From assembly GCF_020991065.1 (NCBI RefSeq), contig NZ_CP087710.1:1674001-1738000 (forward strand): a stretch of 64,000 nt of DNA. Reading direction: 5' to 3'. Numbering within the stretch: the first letter of the stretch is position 1; every line of letters begins with the position of its first letter. The position numbers were made by a program, and so were the translations under genes. Of this stretch, positions 46,954-56,981 are shown in pieces. The DNA is from Nocardioides okcheonensis (GTDB lineage: Bacteria; Actinomycetota; Actinomycetes; Propionibacteriales; Nocardioidaceae). The notes under the pieces are model-generated. The model made no database searches. It saw only the letters and a program-made list of their open reading frames with translations, and had not been told where the DNA came from.

Positions 46954-48036
46954 TCAGCCGGTCAGGTCGTCCGCAGCCGACGTCGCGGCGGTCGACGCCA
47001 GCTGACGCGCCACCGCCAGCGCGGCCTGGCGCCCCGCGCGGGAGGCGCCGAGGGTGCTCGCCGACGGCCCGTAGCCGACCAGCTGCACCCGCGGGTCGCG
47101 GGCCGTCGTGGTCGCGCCCTGGACGTTGCCGGGCACCGGGAGCAGCGCGATCCCGCCCTCGGGGCCACGCAGCCGCAGCGGCGCGAGGTGGTCGAGCGCC
47201 GGCCGGAAGCCGGTCGCCCAGAGGATGACGTCGACGGCCTCGAACCTGCCGTCGGCCCAGCGGACCCCGTGCGGCTCGACCCGCTCGAACATCGGCAGCC
47301 GGTCGTAGGCGCCCAGCGCCGCCGCCTCCTGCTCCTGCGGACGCAGCGCGAGGCCGGTGACGCTGACCACGCTGGCCGGCGGCAGCCCGCGGCGTACGCG
47401 CTCCTCGACGGCGGTCACCGCGGCGAGGCCGGCGGCGGCGTCGAAGCCCTCACGCCACACCGGCGGGCGACGCGTCACCCACAGCGTGTCGGTCACCGGC
47501 GCCAGCTCGCCGAGCAGCTGGACCGCGGACGCCCCGCCACCCACCACCAGGACCCGACGCCCGCGGAAGTCCTCCGCGCCGGGGTAGTCGGCGGTGTGGA
47601 GCTGCTCGCCGGCGAAGTCGGCGGCCCCGGGATAGGACGGCACGAACGGCCGGGTCCAGGTGCCGGTCGCGTTGACGAGGGTCCGGGTGCGCCAGCGACG
47701 ACCTCCGGCGCGGACGACGAGGATCCCCCGGTCGTCCTCGACCCGGTCCACCCGCACGGGGCGGACGACCGGGAGGTCGAGGCGCTGCTCGTAGGCGGCG
47801 AACCAGTCGGGCACCACCACGTTGGCGGGCAGGTCCGACCGGGCCGGCGCGGGTGCCCCGGGGAGGTCGGCGACGCCGTGCACGTCGACCATCGCGAGGG
47901 AGTCCCAGCGGTGCCGCCAGGCGCCGCCCGGTCCGGCGTTGGCGTCGAGCACGAGGTGGTCGATGCCGCGACGGGTGAGGAAGTACGACGCGGCCAGCCC
48001 GGCCTGGCCGGCGCCGACCACGACGGCGTCCCTCAC
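46954..48036 (-). CDS. FAD-dependent flavin monooxygenase-like protein
   Basis: 360 residues from the GTG at 48036 (a GTG at 48054 is an alternative). FAD loop VVVGAGQAGLAASYFLTRRG (~5-24), NADPH loop VLVVGGGASAVQLLGEL (~158-174) and the ATG motif ILWATGFRPALDHL near 285 are all present. FMO-type enzymes oxidise N or S atoms or insert oxygen next to ketones; substrate unknown. Divergent from the isocitrate-lyase-family gene across 82 bp. Confidence 0.87.
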   Translation of the reverse strand: MRDAVVVGAGQAGLAASYFLTRRGIDHLVLDANAGPGGAWRHRWDSLAMVDVHGVADLPGAPAPARSDLPANVVVPDWFAAYEQRLDLPVVRPVRVDRVEDDRGILVVRAGGRRWRTRTLVNATGTWTRPFVPSYPGAADFAGEQLHTADYPGAEDFRGRRVLVVGGGASAVQLLGELAPVTDTLWVTRRPPVWREGFDAAAGLAAVTAVEERVRRGLPPASVVSVTGLALRPQEQEAAALGAYDRLPMFERVEPHGVRWADGRFEAVDVILWATGFRPALDHLAPLRLRGPEGGIALLPVPGNVQGATTTARDPRVQLVGYGPSASTLGASRAGRQAALAVARQLASTAATSAADDLTG

Positions 48037-48118
48037 GCGCTCGGGGTCCTCCACGTCGGGTGCAACACCCGCCCGTGCGGGCCTATGCCCGCGACCGCCT
48101 GCGTGGCAGCCTCGGACC

Positions 48119-48880
48119 ATGGACACCGCCACCCGCGCCACGACGCTGCTCGACCTCCACCACACCGGCACCACGCTGGTCCTGCCGACCGTCTGGGACG
48201 CCTGGTCGGCCCGCACCGTCGTCGACGCCGGCTTCCCCGCGCTCAGCATCGGCAGCCACCCCCTCGCGGACTCCCGCGGGCAGGCCGACAACGAGGGCAT
48301 GAGCATCGACGACGCGCTCGACGGCATCCGCCGGGTGTGCGCCGCCGTCCCCGACGTCCCGGTCACCGCCGACATGGAGTCGGGCTACGGCGTCGCCCCG
48401 GCCGAGCTGGTCGAGCGGCTGCTCGAGGCCGGTGCGGTCGGGCTCAACATCGAGGACACCGTGCACTCCGAGGGCGGGCGCCTGCGCGAGGTCGCCGAGC
48501 ACGCCGACTACATCGGCGGCATCCGGCAGGCCGCCGACGCCGCCGGAGTCGACCTCGTGATCAACGCCCGCACCGACGCCTTCGTCCACGCCGACCGCTT
48601 CGACGACCCGCTCGCCGAGGCGATCACCCGGATGACCGCCTGCGAGGCGGCCGGCTCGCGCAGCAGCTATCCCGTCCGCGTCCCCGACGCCGCCTCCCTC
48701 CAGGCGCTGCTCGACGCGCTCGACGGTCCGCTCAACGTCACCGCCAACCCCCGCACCGGCACTCCGGCCGGCTCGCTCGAGGACCTCCAGGTGATGGGCG
48801 TGCACCGGGTCACCTTCGGCCCGCTGCTGATGAAGGAGCTCACCCCCGACCTCGCCGCCCTCGTCGCCCCCTGGCGCTGA
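48119..48880 (+). CDS. Isocitrate lyase / PEP mutase family protein
   Basis: 253 residues of the TIM-barrel superfamily: VWDAWSARTVVDAGFPALSI, the metal-binding VTADMESGYG (~80-89), VGLNIEDTVH (~109-118) and LVINARTDAF (~147-156). The isocitrate-lyase active-site KKCGH loop is absent, so it is one of the small 2,3-PEP-mutase-like proteins acting on a small keto or carboxy acid. The downstream convergent ABC operon resembles polyamine/phosphonate importers, but a link is speculative. Confidence 0.85.
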   Translation: MDTATRATTLLDLHHTGTTLVLPTVWDAWSARTVVDAGFPALSIGSHPLADSRGQADNEGMSIDDALDGIRRVCAAVPDVPVTADMESGYGVAPAELVERLLEAGAVGLNIEDTVHSEGGRLREVAEHADYIGGIRQAADAAGVDLVINARTDAFVHADRFDDPLAEAITRMTACEAAGSRSSYPVRVPDAASLQALLDALDGPLNVTANPRTGTPAGSLEDLQVMGVHRVTFGPLLMKELTPDLAALVAPWR

Positions 48881-48912
48881 CGGCGTACGCCCTGGCCGTC
48901 CACGCCGGACGT

Positions 48913-49035
48913 CGAGCGGACACAGGTCCGCTCGAGCACCCCTGTGGCGCGGGTCGGTCAGGCTCTCGCTGAACTTGTCAGGGCGTGCACGGCCTGACAA
49001 GTTCAGCGATCCCCGGTCAGCCGGGGATCGCTGAA
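48913..49035. terminator. Three stacked hairpins between convergent genes
   Basis: Hairpin 1: CGAGCGGAC/GTCCGCTCG (48913-48934, 4-nt loop). Hairpin 2: CGCTGAACTTGTCAGG and its perfect complement (48967-48982, 48993-49008). Hairpin 3: TTCAGCGATCCCCGG and its complement (49002-49016, 49021-49035). Hairpins 2 and 3 share 49002-49008 and cannot form together. The 186-bp gap holds no gene; the stems probably terminate both converging transcripts. Confidence 0.7.
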
Positions 49036-49066
49036 AGCACTCCGACAAGCCCGCGCGGCAGGTCGG

Positions 49067-50131
49067 TCAGGCTGCGACGACGAGCACCGGGGACGGGTCG
49101 ATCCCGAGGGTGACCCGCTGCCCGGGCTCGAGGCGCAGCGCGTCGGAGCTCGAGAGCTGGGCGACGACGCCGGTGCCGTCGGGCAGCGCACAGGTCACGC
49201 GGGACAGCGGGCCGAGGAACATCACCGTCGTCACGGTCACCTGGCCGGCCGGGTCCGGCGTCACCGACACCGCCTCCGGTCGGACGAGGGCGAGCCCGGG
49301 GCCCGACGCCGAGCCCGGCAGCACCGGGACCTGCTGGCCGAGGACCGACGCGGTGGAGCCGTCGACCTGCGCGGGGATCCGGTTGCTCAGGCCGACGAAC
49401 TCGCCGACGAACTGCGTGGCCGGGGCCGAGTAGAGCTCCGCCGGCGGCGCGAGCTGCTCGAGGTGTCCGGCGTTCATCACGCCGACCCGGTCGGCCACGG
49501 CGAGCGCCTCCTCCTGGTCGTGGGTGACGAACAGGGTGGTCGTGCCGACCTCGATCTGCACGCGGCGGATCTCGTCGCGCAGCTGCACGCGGACCTTGGC
49601 GTCGAGGGCGGACAGCGGCTCGTCGAGCAGCAGCACCGACGGCTCGACCGCGAGCGCCCGGGCGAGCGCGACGCGCTGCTGCTGCCCGCCGGAGAGCTGG
49701 TGGGCGTAGCGGTCGGCCTGCTCGCCCAGCCCGACCAGGTCGAGCATGTCGCCGGCACGCCGGCGCCGGGTGGCCCCGTCGCGGCCGCGCAGCTTGAGCC
49801 CGAAGGCGACGTTGTCGATGACGGTCATGTGCGGGAAGAGGCTGTAGGCCTGGAACACCATCCCCATGTCGCGCTTGTTGGCCGGGACCCGGGTCAGGTC
49901 CTTGCCGCCCACCGACACCGACCCGGAGGTCGGGTGGTCGAGGCCGGCGAGGATCCGCAGCGCGGTCGTCTTGCCGCAGCCGGACGGGCCGAGGAGGCAG
50001 ACCAGCTCGCCGGGGGCGAGGTGGAGGGTGAGCCCGTCGAGCGCGCGCACCGAGCCGTAGACGCGGGTGAGGTCGGACAGCTCGACGGCGAGGCCGCGGT
50101 CCGTGCCGGGGCGGGTGGTCACGTCGGTCAT
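49067..50131 (-). CDS. ABC transporter ATPase (PotA-type)
   Basis: 354 residues. Walker A GPSGCGKTTALRI (~48-60), Q-loop VFQAYSLFPHMTV, signature LSGGQQQRVALARAL (~145-159), Walker B LLLDEPLSALDAK (~165-177), H-loop FVTHDQEEAL; C-terminal TOBE part (about 285-352). Last gene of the four-gene operon whose other members are two permeases and a binding protein of the spermidine/putrescine, iron or 2-aminoethylphosphonate class. ATG overlaps the previous stop. Confidence 0.88.
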   Translation of the reverse strand: MTDVTTRPGTDRGLAVELSDLTRVYGSVRALDGLTLHLAPGELVCLLGPSGCGKTTALRILAGLDHPTSGSVSVGGKDLTRVPANKRDMGMVFQAYSLFPHMTVIDNVAFGLKLRGRDGATRRRRAGDMLDLVGLGEQADRYAHQLSGGQQQRVALARALAVEPSVLLLDEPLSALDAKVRVQLRDEIRRVQIEVGTTTLFVTHDQEEALAVADRVGVMNAGHLEQLAPPAELYSAPATQFVGEFVGLSNRIPAQVDGSTASVLGQQVPVLPGSASGPGLALVRPEAVSVTPDPAGQVTVTTVMFLGPLSRVTCALPDGTGVVAQLSSSDALRLEPGQRVTLGIDPSPVLVVAA

Positions 50132-50922
50132 CGGGATGCTCCTTGGTCGTGCCGGTGCCGGTCGCGGCTGAGGAAGGTGAGGCCCACCAGCAGCAGCGCG
50201 ACGAACAGCATCGAGGCGAGGGCCGCGGCCATCGCCGCGGCGGGGTTGCTCCGGTAGATGCCCGCCATCGCGACCGGCAGGGTGTCGAAGTGCAGCAGGG
50301 AGGCGAAGACGTACTCACCCATCACCAGCGCCACGCTGATGAACGCCGCACCGAGGACGCCGCCGGTGATGTTGGGCAGCACGATCCGCACGATCACGGT
50401 GGGCCAGCCCGCGCCGAGCGAGCGCGCGGCCTCGGACAGCGTGGCGACGTCGATCGCGGACAGCGCGGCGTCGATCGCGCGGTAGGAGTAGGGCAGCACC
50501 AGCACGACGTAGGCGAAGGTCAGCACCAGCGGCGAGTCGCCGAGCAGGTAGGTCACCCACGAGTAGACGTTGCTGATGCCGACCACGATCACGAGCGCCG
50601 GGATGGTGAGCGGCAGCAGGCACAGGAACTCGACCAGCCCGCGCGCACGCGGCACCCGCAGCCGCACCCACACCATCGTCGGCACGAGCAGCACCACCAT
50701 GAGCACGACGGTGAACAGCGCGAGCAGCAGCGAGGCGATGATCGAGGAGCGCAGGTCCTCGTCGGTCACCATGAACTGCCAGTTGTCCCACGTGCGGCCC
50801 TCGGCGCTGCCGCGGGCCTGGGTGGAGAAGTCGAGCATCGCCAGCAGCGGCACGAAGAAGTACGCCGCGAAGGCGAGCAGCAGCACGGTGCGCACCGCCC
50901 TGAAGGTCCGCGAGGGGGTCAT
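50128..50922 (-). CDS. ABC transporter permease (PotC-type)
   Basis: 264 residues, six helices with the coupling loop EAARSLGAGWPTVIVRIVLP near 164-183. ATG at 50922 overlaps the preceding permease stop by 4 bp, and its own stop overlaps the ATPase start. Confidence 0.88.
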   Translation of the reverse strand: MTPSRTFRAVRTVLLLAFAAYFFVPLLAMLDFSTQARGSAEGRTWDNWQFMVTDEDLRSSIIASLLLALFTVVLMVVLLVPTMVWVRLRVPRARGLVEFLCLLPLTIPALVIVVGISNVYSWVTYLLGDSPLVLTFAYVVLVLPYSYRAIDAALSAIDVATLSEAARSLGAGWPTVIVRIVLPNITGGVLGAAFISVALVMGEYVFASLLHFDTLPVAMAGIYRSNPAAAMAAALASMLFVALLLVGLTFLSRDRHRHDQGASR

Positions 50923-51803
50923 CGCATCCACCTCGAGGTCCGCTTCAGCAGCAGGTTGTAGGCGACCATCACGAGCGTCACCACGACGATCATCTCCAGC
51001 GCGAGCGCGAAGCCCACGTTGGCCTGGCCGAGCAGCACCTCGCTGGTGATGGCCTGACGGATCAGTAGCGGGACGATCGGCTGGCCCTGGCTCACCAGGA
51101 CGGCGGCCGTGGCGTAGGCGGCGAAGGCGTTGGCGAACAGCAGCAGCAGCGCGCCGAGGAACGCCGGCGTCAGCAGCGGCAGCGCGACGTGGCGCCAGTA
51201 GTCCCAGGTCGAGGCGCCGAGGTTGACCGCGGCCTCGCGCCACTGCGGCCGGAGCCCCTCGAAGGCCGGGGCGAAGACGATCACCATCAGCGGGATCTGG
51301 AAGTAGGCGTAGACCACGACGAGGCCCGGCAGGTCGAAGAGCCAGCCCGAGCCGTAGAGGTCGACGCCGAACGCGCTGTCCATCGCCTTGGTCACGATCC
51401 CGACCGACCCGATGGTCGCGATCCAGGCGAACGCGAGCACGACCCCGCCGAACTGGGCGAGCACGCCGCTGATCGCGAGCGTGGTCCGCCGCAGCAGGCT
51501 CTGCGTCGGCAGCGACACCACGAGGTAGGCGAGCAGCGCACCGAGGGCGGCGCCGATGAGCGCCGTGGTGGCCGAGAGCACCAGCGAGCCCTTCAGTGCC
51601 GACAGCGCGGCGTCGCTGGTGAGGGCGTCGAGGTTGCCGAGCGTCGGGCGCCCGTCCCCGTCCTGGAACGCGCCTACCACCACGGTGACCGTGGGGACGA
51701 CGAGGAAGACCAGGACGAAGACGAGGAAGGGCAGCAGCCCGAGGGCCGGGCCGACGGCGCTGCGTCGACCCGACCCCGGACCACTCGTGGCGGTGGTGCT
51801 CAG
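50919..51803 (-). CDS. ABC transporter permease (PotB-type), CTG start
   Basis: 294 residues, six helices with the coupling loop EAAVNLGASTWDYWRHVALP near 170-189. No ATG, GTG or TTG fits the start; a CTG at 51803 overlaps the binding-protein stop (CTGA), the same geometry as ATGA couplings elsewhere in this operon, and gives [11 protein letters not shown], a normal N-terminus. An ATG far upstream lies inside the binding-protein gene. Confidence 0.8.
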   Translation of the reverse strand: MSTTATSGPGSGRRSAVGPALGLLPFLVFVLVFLVVPTVTVVVGAFQDGDGRPTLGNLDALTSDAALSALKGSLVLSATTALIGAALGALLAYLVVSLPTQSLLRRTTLAISGVLAQFGGVVLAFAWIATIGSVGIVTKAMDSAFGVDLYGSGWLFDLPGLVVVYAYFQIPLMVIVFAPAFEGLRPQWREAAVNLGASTWDYWRHVALPLLTPAFLGALLLLFANAFAAYATAAVLVSQGQPIVPLLIRQAITSEVLLGQANVGFALALEMIVVVTLVMVAYNLLLKRTSRWMR

Positions 51804-52924
51804 CGGATGGCCTTCGACCAGTTGGCCGCGAGGTACTCGCCGGCCGTGGTGGTCTGGTCGTCGGTCGGGATGACCGGGTCGCCGGTCACCTCGGGCAGGG
51901 CCTCCCACAGGTCGGCGTCGATGGTGCCGTCCTCGGCCATCTGGTCGCCGCGGACCGGGCGGGCGCCGCCCTTGAGCCACAGGTTCTGGCCCTCGTCGCT
52001 GTAGAGGAACTCCTGCCACAGGCGCGCGGCGGCCGGGTGCGGCGCGTCGGCGTTGATCGCCTGGAAGTAGTAGCCGGCGACGACGGCCTCCTCCGGGACG
52101 ACGGTCTTCCAGGTGTCGACGTTGGCCGCGGCCGCGGAGCCGAGGTAGTCCCAGTCGATGACGACGGGCGTCGTGCCCTGCTCGATGGTGCCGGAGTCGG
52201 GGTCGACGGTGAGGAAGTTGCCGGCCTGCTTCAGCTCGGCGAAGAAGTCGACGCCGGGGGCGATGTCGTCGGCCGAGCCGCCGTTGGCGATCGCCGCCAT
52301 CATCACGCCGCTGAACGCGGCGCCGGCCTGGGTCGGGTCGCCGTTGAGGGCGACCTTGCCCTTGAACTCCGGCCCGAGCAGGTCCTGAACGGACGTCACG
52401 TCGGGCACCTTGGCGGAGTCGTAGCCGATCGACATGTAGCCGCCGTAGTCGTTGACCCAGAGGCCGTCCGGGTCCTTGAACTCGGCGGGGATGTCGTCGA
52501 AGGTCTCCACCTGGTAGGGGGCGAACATGTCGGTGTTGGCCAGCGCGACCGACTGGCCGAGGTCGAAGACGTCGGGGGCGCGGTCGGTGCCCTTGAGGTC
52601 GTTGGCGGCGTTGATCTCGTCCTGCGAGGCGGCGTCCGGCTGGTCGGAGTTGACCTCGATGTCGTAGGTGTCCTCGAAGGTGGAGATGATCTCGGCGTAG
52701 TTGGCCCAGTCGGGCGGCAGCGCGATGACGTTGAGCTCGCCCTCGTCCTGCGCGGCCTTGACCAGCTCGTCCATGCCACCGAAGTCCTCGGCGGAGGTCG
52801 CCGTGGCCGCGTCGACGCCGCTCTCGGTGGTCGTGTCCGCCTGCTTCTCCGGCGCCGCGCAGGCCGCGACGGACATGAGCGTCGCCAGTGCGGTGAGGGA
52901 TGCGAATGTCTTGCGGGTCTTCAC
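51800..52924 (-). CDS. ABC transporter binding lipoprotein (PotD/phosphonate class)
   Basis: 374 residues from the GTG at 52924, with GGAGG 5 nt upstream. Lipobox SVAAC (Cys21). The mature sequence follows the PotD/iron/2-aminoethylphosphonate binding class ([67 protein letters not shown]). Which ligand is bound cannot be read from the sequence; polyamine or aminoethylphosphonate are the main candidates. First gene of the operon; 228 bp of non-coding DNA precede it. Confidence 0.85.
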   Translation of the reverse strand: MKTRKTFASLTALATLMSVAACAAPEKQADTTTESGVDAATATSAEDFGGMDELVKAAQDEGELNVIALPPDWANYAEIISTFEDTYDIEVNSDQPDAASQDEINAANDLKGTDRAPDVFDLGQSVALANTDMFAPYQVETFDDIPAEFKDPDGLWVNDYGGYMSIGYDSAKVPDVTSVQDLLGPEFKGKVALNGDPTQAGAAFSGVMMAAIANGGSADDIAPGVDFFAELKQAGNFLTVDPDSGTIEQGTTPVVIDWDYLGSAAAANVDTWKTVVPEEAVVAGYYFQAINADAPHPAAARLWQEFLYSDEGQNLWLKGGARPVRGDQMAEDGTIDADLWEALPEVTGDPVIPTDDQTTTAGEYLAANWSKAIR

Positions 52925-53152
52925 TGTGCCTCCAGGGTGTCTGTGCATGGGCCGAGAACCAGGTGGTGCGTGCCGCGCGGAGCCTCGACGGTCCCGTTGG
53001 ATCGGAGGCTACTCCCGGATGGCCGCCGCGCGACCGCTCGATGAACCTCGATTTCGTGCCGGATCCCGTCGTGCGGGCGCTACGCTCCCGCTCGCACCGG
53101 GTCGTCCCCGGCGTCCGCGGCCCCGGCAGGGCCGACCTGCGGGGGTCACGTC

Positions 53153-53539
53153 ATGCGCATCGTCTTGTTCCTGCTGCCGCTCGTGCTGGGCATCTACTGC
53201 CTCGTCGACGCCATCACCAGCCGCGACGACGAGGTGCGCCACCTGCAGAAGACCTGGTGGATCCTGCTGATCCTCTTCTTCCCGGTGGTGGGGTCGGTGG
53301 CGTGGCTGGCCGCCGGGCGTCCCCAGCGCGCGCCGCGGCCGACCGGACCGCACGAGCGCAGCGCCTCCGCGTTCCCCGAGTACGACCGCCCCGGCCGGTT
53401 CGCCGCCACCGACCCGGCCGCCGACGAGGAGTTCCTCAAGAAGGTGCGCGAGCGCGCCGAGGAGCAGCGACGGCTGGCCCGGGAGAGGAAGCGGCGCGAG
53501 CTCGAGGGCGAGTCGGGCGAGGGCGCGGACCCGGCGTAG
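53153..53539 (+). CDS. PLDc_N-domain membrane protein
   Basis: 128 residues. Two hydrophobic helices (about 2-20 and 34-55) in the PLDc_N arrangement ([37 protein letters not shown]), then a long basic and acidic coil (about 98-120). No catalytic HKD motif: this is the membrane anchor domain alone, common in actinobacteria. The fumarase gene begins 11 bp downstream, so co-transcription is likely. Confidence 0.8.
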   Translation: MRIVLFLLPLVLGIYCLVDAITSRDDEVRHLQKTWWILLILFFPVVGSVAWLAAGRPQRAPRPTGPHERSASAFPEYDRPGRFAATDPAADEEFLKKVRERAEEQRRLARERKRRELEGESGEGADPA

Positions 53540-53550
53540 CATCAGCCGCC

Positions 53551-55245
<1,695 letters not shown>

Positions 55246-55370
55246 ACCGGTGTCCACGGGGGACGCGGCGCAGGGAGGCCGGCGGGGCTGGGCCGCGCGC
55301 TACGTCTGGCTGCTCGGGCGCTGCCTGCGAGAGCACGAGCATCGAGGTCCACGACTCGGTGCAGGGCGAC

Positions 55371-55652
55371 ATGTGCGCGAAGCGCAAGCACGACTACGCG
55401 ATCAGCTACGTGCTCGAGGGCGAGGACCGGGTGCGCACGATGGAGCAGTGCCGGTCGTGGTCGCCACGACAGGACCGCACCTACCGCGTCTGGACCACCG
55501 ACAGCGGCGCCGTGCGCTTCGACTCGCCGTCCTCGGAACGGCGGTGGATCCTGGTGCTGCCGTTCTTCGTGGCCCTCGTGCTGCTCGGCACGAAGCTGGG
55601 CAGGCACCGCCGCGTGAAGCCCGTGACGGACGGGTCGCGGGCGGCTCGCTGA
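55371..55652 (+). CDS. Small one-helix membrane protein, probably frameshifted upstream
   Basis: 93 residues from the ATG at 55371, not recognised: MCAKRKHDYAISYVLEGEDR, a basic middle, and one C-terminal helix (ILVLPFFVALVLLGTKLG, about 60-77) followed by a basic tail. In-frame sequence before the ATG (CESTSIEVHDSVQGD) looks coding. The GTG at 55250 opens a different frame (VSTGDAAQGGRRGWAARYVW) that looks like the missing N-terminus, so an indel near 55310-55320 may split one ~134-residue protein. The ATG has no good ribosome binding site, which supports a broken gene. Confidence 0.45.
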   Translation: MCAKRKHDYAISYVLEGEDRVRTMEQCRSWSPRQDRTYRVWTTDSGAVRFDSPSSERRWILVLPFFVALVLLGTKLGRHRRVKPVTDGSRAAR

Positions 55653-55656
55653 CGCG

Positions 55657-56520
55657 CTAGTTGTCGCCGGCGAGGCGTACGGCGAGGCTGCGGGCCCCCG
55701 CGCCGGGCGCGTGACCGAGCGGCTCGGCGCCCTCGACCCGGTCCTGGAACGAGCCGCCGACGAGCACCAGGCTGCGGCGTCGGGCGACGGCCGTGACGAC
55801 CTCGCGCACGGCGGGCAGGTCCTCGATGGTCGGCACCCCGATCACGATCGCGGCGGGGTCGAGCGCGCGCACCATGTCGACCCACGCCTCGACCGGCAGG
55901 TCGCTGCCGAGGTAGGTGACGCCGATCCCGTGGCTGCGGAGCACGGCGGCGAACGACAGCACGCCGAGCTCGTGGCGCGACCCGCGGGCGAGGCCGACGG
56001 CGACGCGCGGCGCGTCCGGGCCGGCCGTCGGCAGCTGCTGGAAGGCGTGGGCCAGGCGCCGGTGGACCGCCGCGCTGATGAAGTGCTCCCCCGCGACCGT
56101 GACCTGACCACGCTGCCAGGCCACGCCCAGGCGTACGAGCGCGGGCATCAGCCAGTCGTCGATGACCGAGTCGAGGTCGGAGCGCGCGAAGGCCTCGTCG
56201 AGCACCTGCTCCACGCGGTTGAGGTCGAAGTTCTCCGCGCAGCGGGCGAGCTCGTCGAGCGGGGCCGGCGCGTCGCTGACCGCGGACGGCGTGGCGTCCG
56301 GGACCTGCAGCACCCGTCGGGCCGCCTCCTTCGGGGACCACCCCGAGTCGACCAGGTCACGCATGACGGTGAGCCGCCGGACGGACTCGTCGTCGTAGAG
56401 CCGGTAGTTGCCCTCCGTGCGCACCGGGGTCACCACGCCGTAGCGCTGCTCCCACTTGCGCAGCGTCTCGCGGGGTACTCCAGTGAGCTGCGCGGTGCGT
56501 CCGACGGTGTACACACCCAC
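55657..56520 (-). CDS. CarH/LitR-type B12-dependent photoreceptor regulator
   Basis: 287 residues from the GTG at 56520 (GTG 56514 also possible). MerR-type HTH at 1-70 (YTVGRTAQLTGVPRETLRKW). A helical bundle (about 88-160) has W135 followed by nine residues and E145-H146, the Wx9EH motif that caps the upper face of adenosylcobalamin. The Rossmann part (about 170-285) has SRHELG with H183 in the position of the lower cobalt ligand. In Thermus CarH these are W131, E141-H142 and H177. Such proteins repress in the dark and let go in light. An operator with 11-bp repeats lies next to its start. No carotenoid or photolyase gene is adjacent. Confidence 0.85.
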   Translation of the reverse strand: MGVYTVGRTAQLTGVPRETLRKWEQRYGVVTPVRTEGNYRLYDDESVRRLTVMRDLVDSGWSPKEAARRVLQVPDATPSAVSDAPAPLDELARCAENFDLNRVEQVLDEAFARSDLDSVIDDWLMPALVRLGVAWQRGQVTVAGEHFISAAVHRRLAHAFQQLPTAGPDAPRVAVGLARGSRHELGVLSFAAVLRSHGIGVTYLGSDLPVEAWVDMVRALDPAAIVIGVPTIEDLPAVREVVTAVARRRSLVLVGGSFQDRVEGAEPLGHAPGAGARSLAVRLAGDN

Positions 56521-56533
56521 GAGGGTACCCGAC

Positions 56534-56603
56534 TTTGGACAAACATTGGACACGCGCCCTACGCTCCGTTTGTCCACCAACGGTGGACAAACTGTGGACA
56601 AGC
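56534..56603. promoter_or_regulatory. Probable CarH operator, paired 11-bp repeats
   Basis: Two pairs of 11-bp direct repeats: TTTGGACAAAC/ATTGGACACGC (56534-56555) and GGTGGACAAAC/TGTGGACAAGC (56582-56603), plus an inverted TTGTCCA at 56570. Each shares TGGACA. CarH tetramers are known to bind 11-bp-spaced direct repeats. The first pair is 14 bp from the regulator start and the second 27 bp from the divergent gene, so both promoters should be controlled. Confidence 0.7.
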
Positions 56604-56629
56604 CGCAGGGCCGGGCCGAGGAGGACCCC

Positions 56630-56884
56630 ATGACGGTGAGCGACGTGAACCTGGAGCGGGACCTGCACCCGGACGCCGGCAGCGATGCCGACGCCCGCCT
56701 CCACCGACGCCTGCGCATCGCCGGCCTCGTCGCGATCCTCGCCGCTGCGGTGGGGTCGGTCGCGAGCGGGACGGCCGTGGGCAGCGGGGCGGTCGGCGAC
56801 GAGGACTGCGTGATGCGCCTCGCCGACTCCGCCACCTTCAGCAGCGGGTGCGCCGAGCAGGCGTCCGCCGAGGTCGCCCACTGA
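56630..56884 (+). CDS. Small membrane protein divergent from CarH-type regulator
   Basis: 84 residues, not recognised. GAGGAGG stands 5-7 nt before the ATG. A charged N-terminus (about 1-27), one helix (LRIAGLVAILAAAVGSVASG, about 28-47) and a short exported tail with two cysteines (DEDCVMRL, SSGCAEQ). Its promoter holds the TGGACA repeats, so it is likely the main local target of the light-sensing regulator. Confidence 0.6.
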   Translation: MTVSDVNLERDLHPDAGSDADARLHRRLRIAGLVAILAAAVGSVASGTAVGSGAVGDEDCVMRLADSATFSSGCAEQASAEVAH

Positions 56885-56921
56885 CCTGACCCCGGTTCCC
56901 CGGCACGCACCTGCCTCAGGT

Positions 56922-56941
56922 GTGTGCAGTGCACGAACCTG
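56922..56941. promoter_or_regulatory. Shared near-palindromic motif, copy 2
   Basis: GTGTGCAGTGCACGAACCTG, 41 bp before the secreted nuclease start; 18/20 match to 13175-13194. The core GTGCAGTGCAC is symmetric about its centre. Confidence 0.4.
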
Positions 56942-56981
56942 AGCCTTCCGGCCGCGGCACGCCGCGCCACAGGATGGCGCC

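Noticed and set aside
46954..48375. Longer form of the flavin monooxygenase starting at 48375
   Set aside because: The extension would cover the divergent isocitrate-lyase-family gene and has no conserved sequence before the FAD loop.
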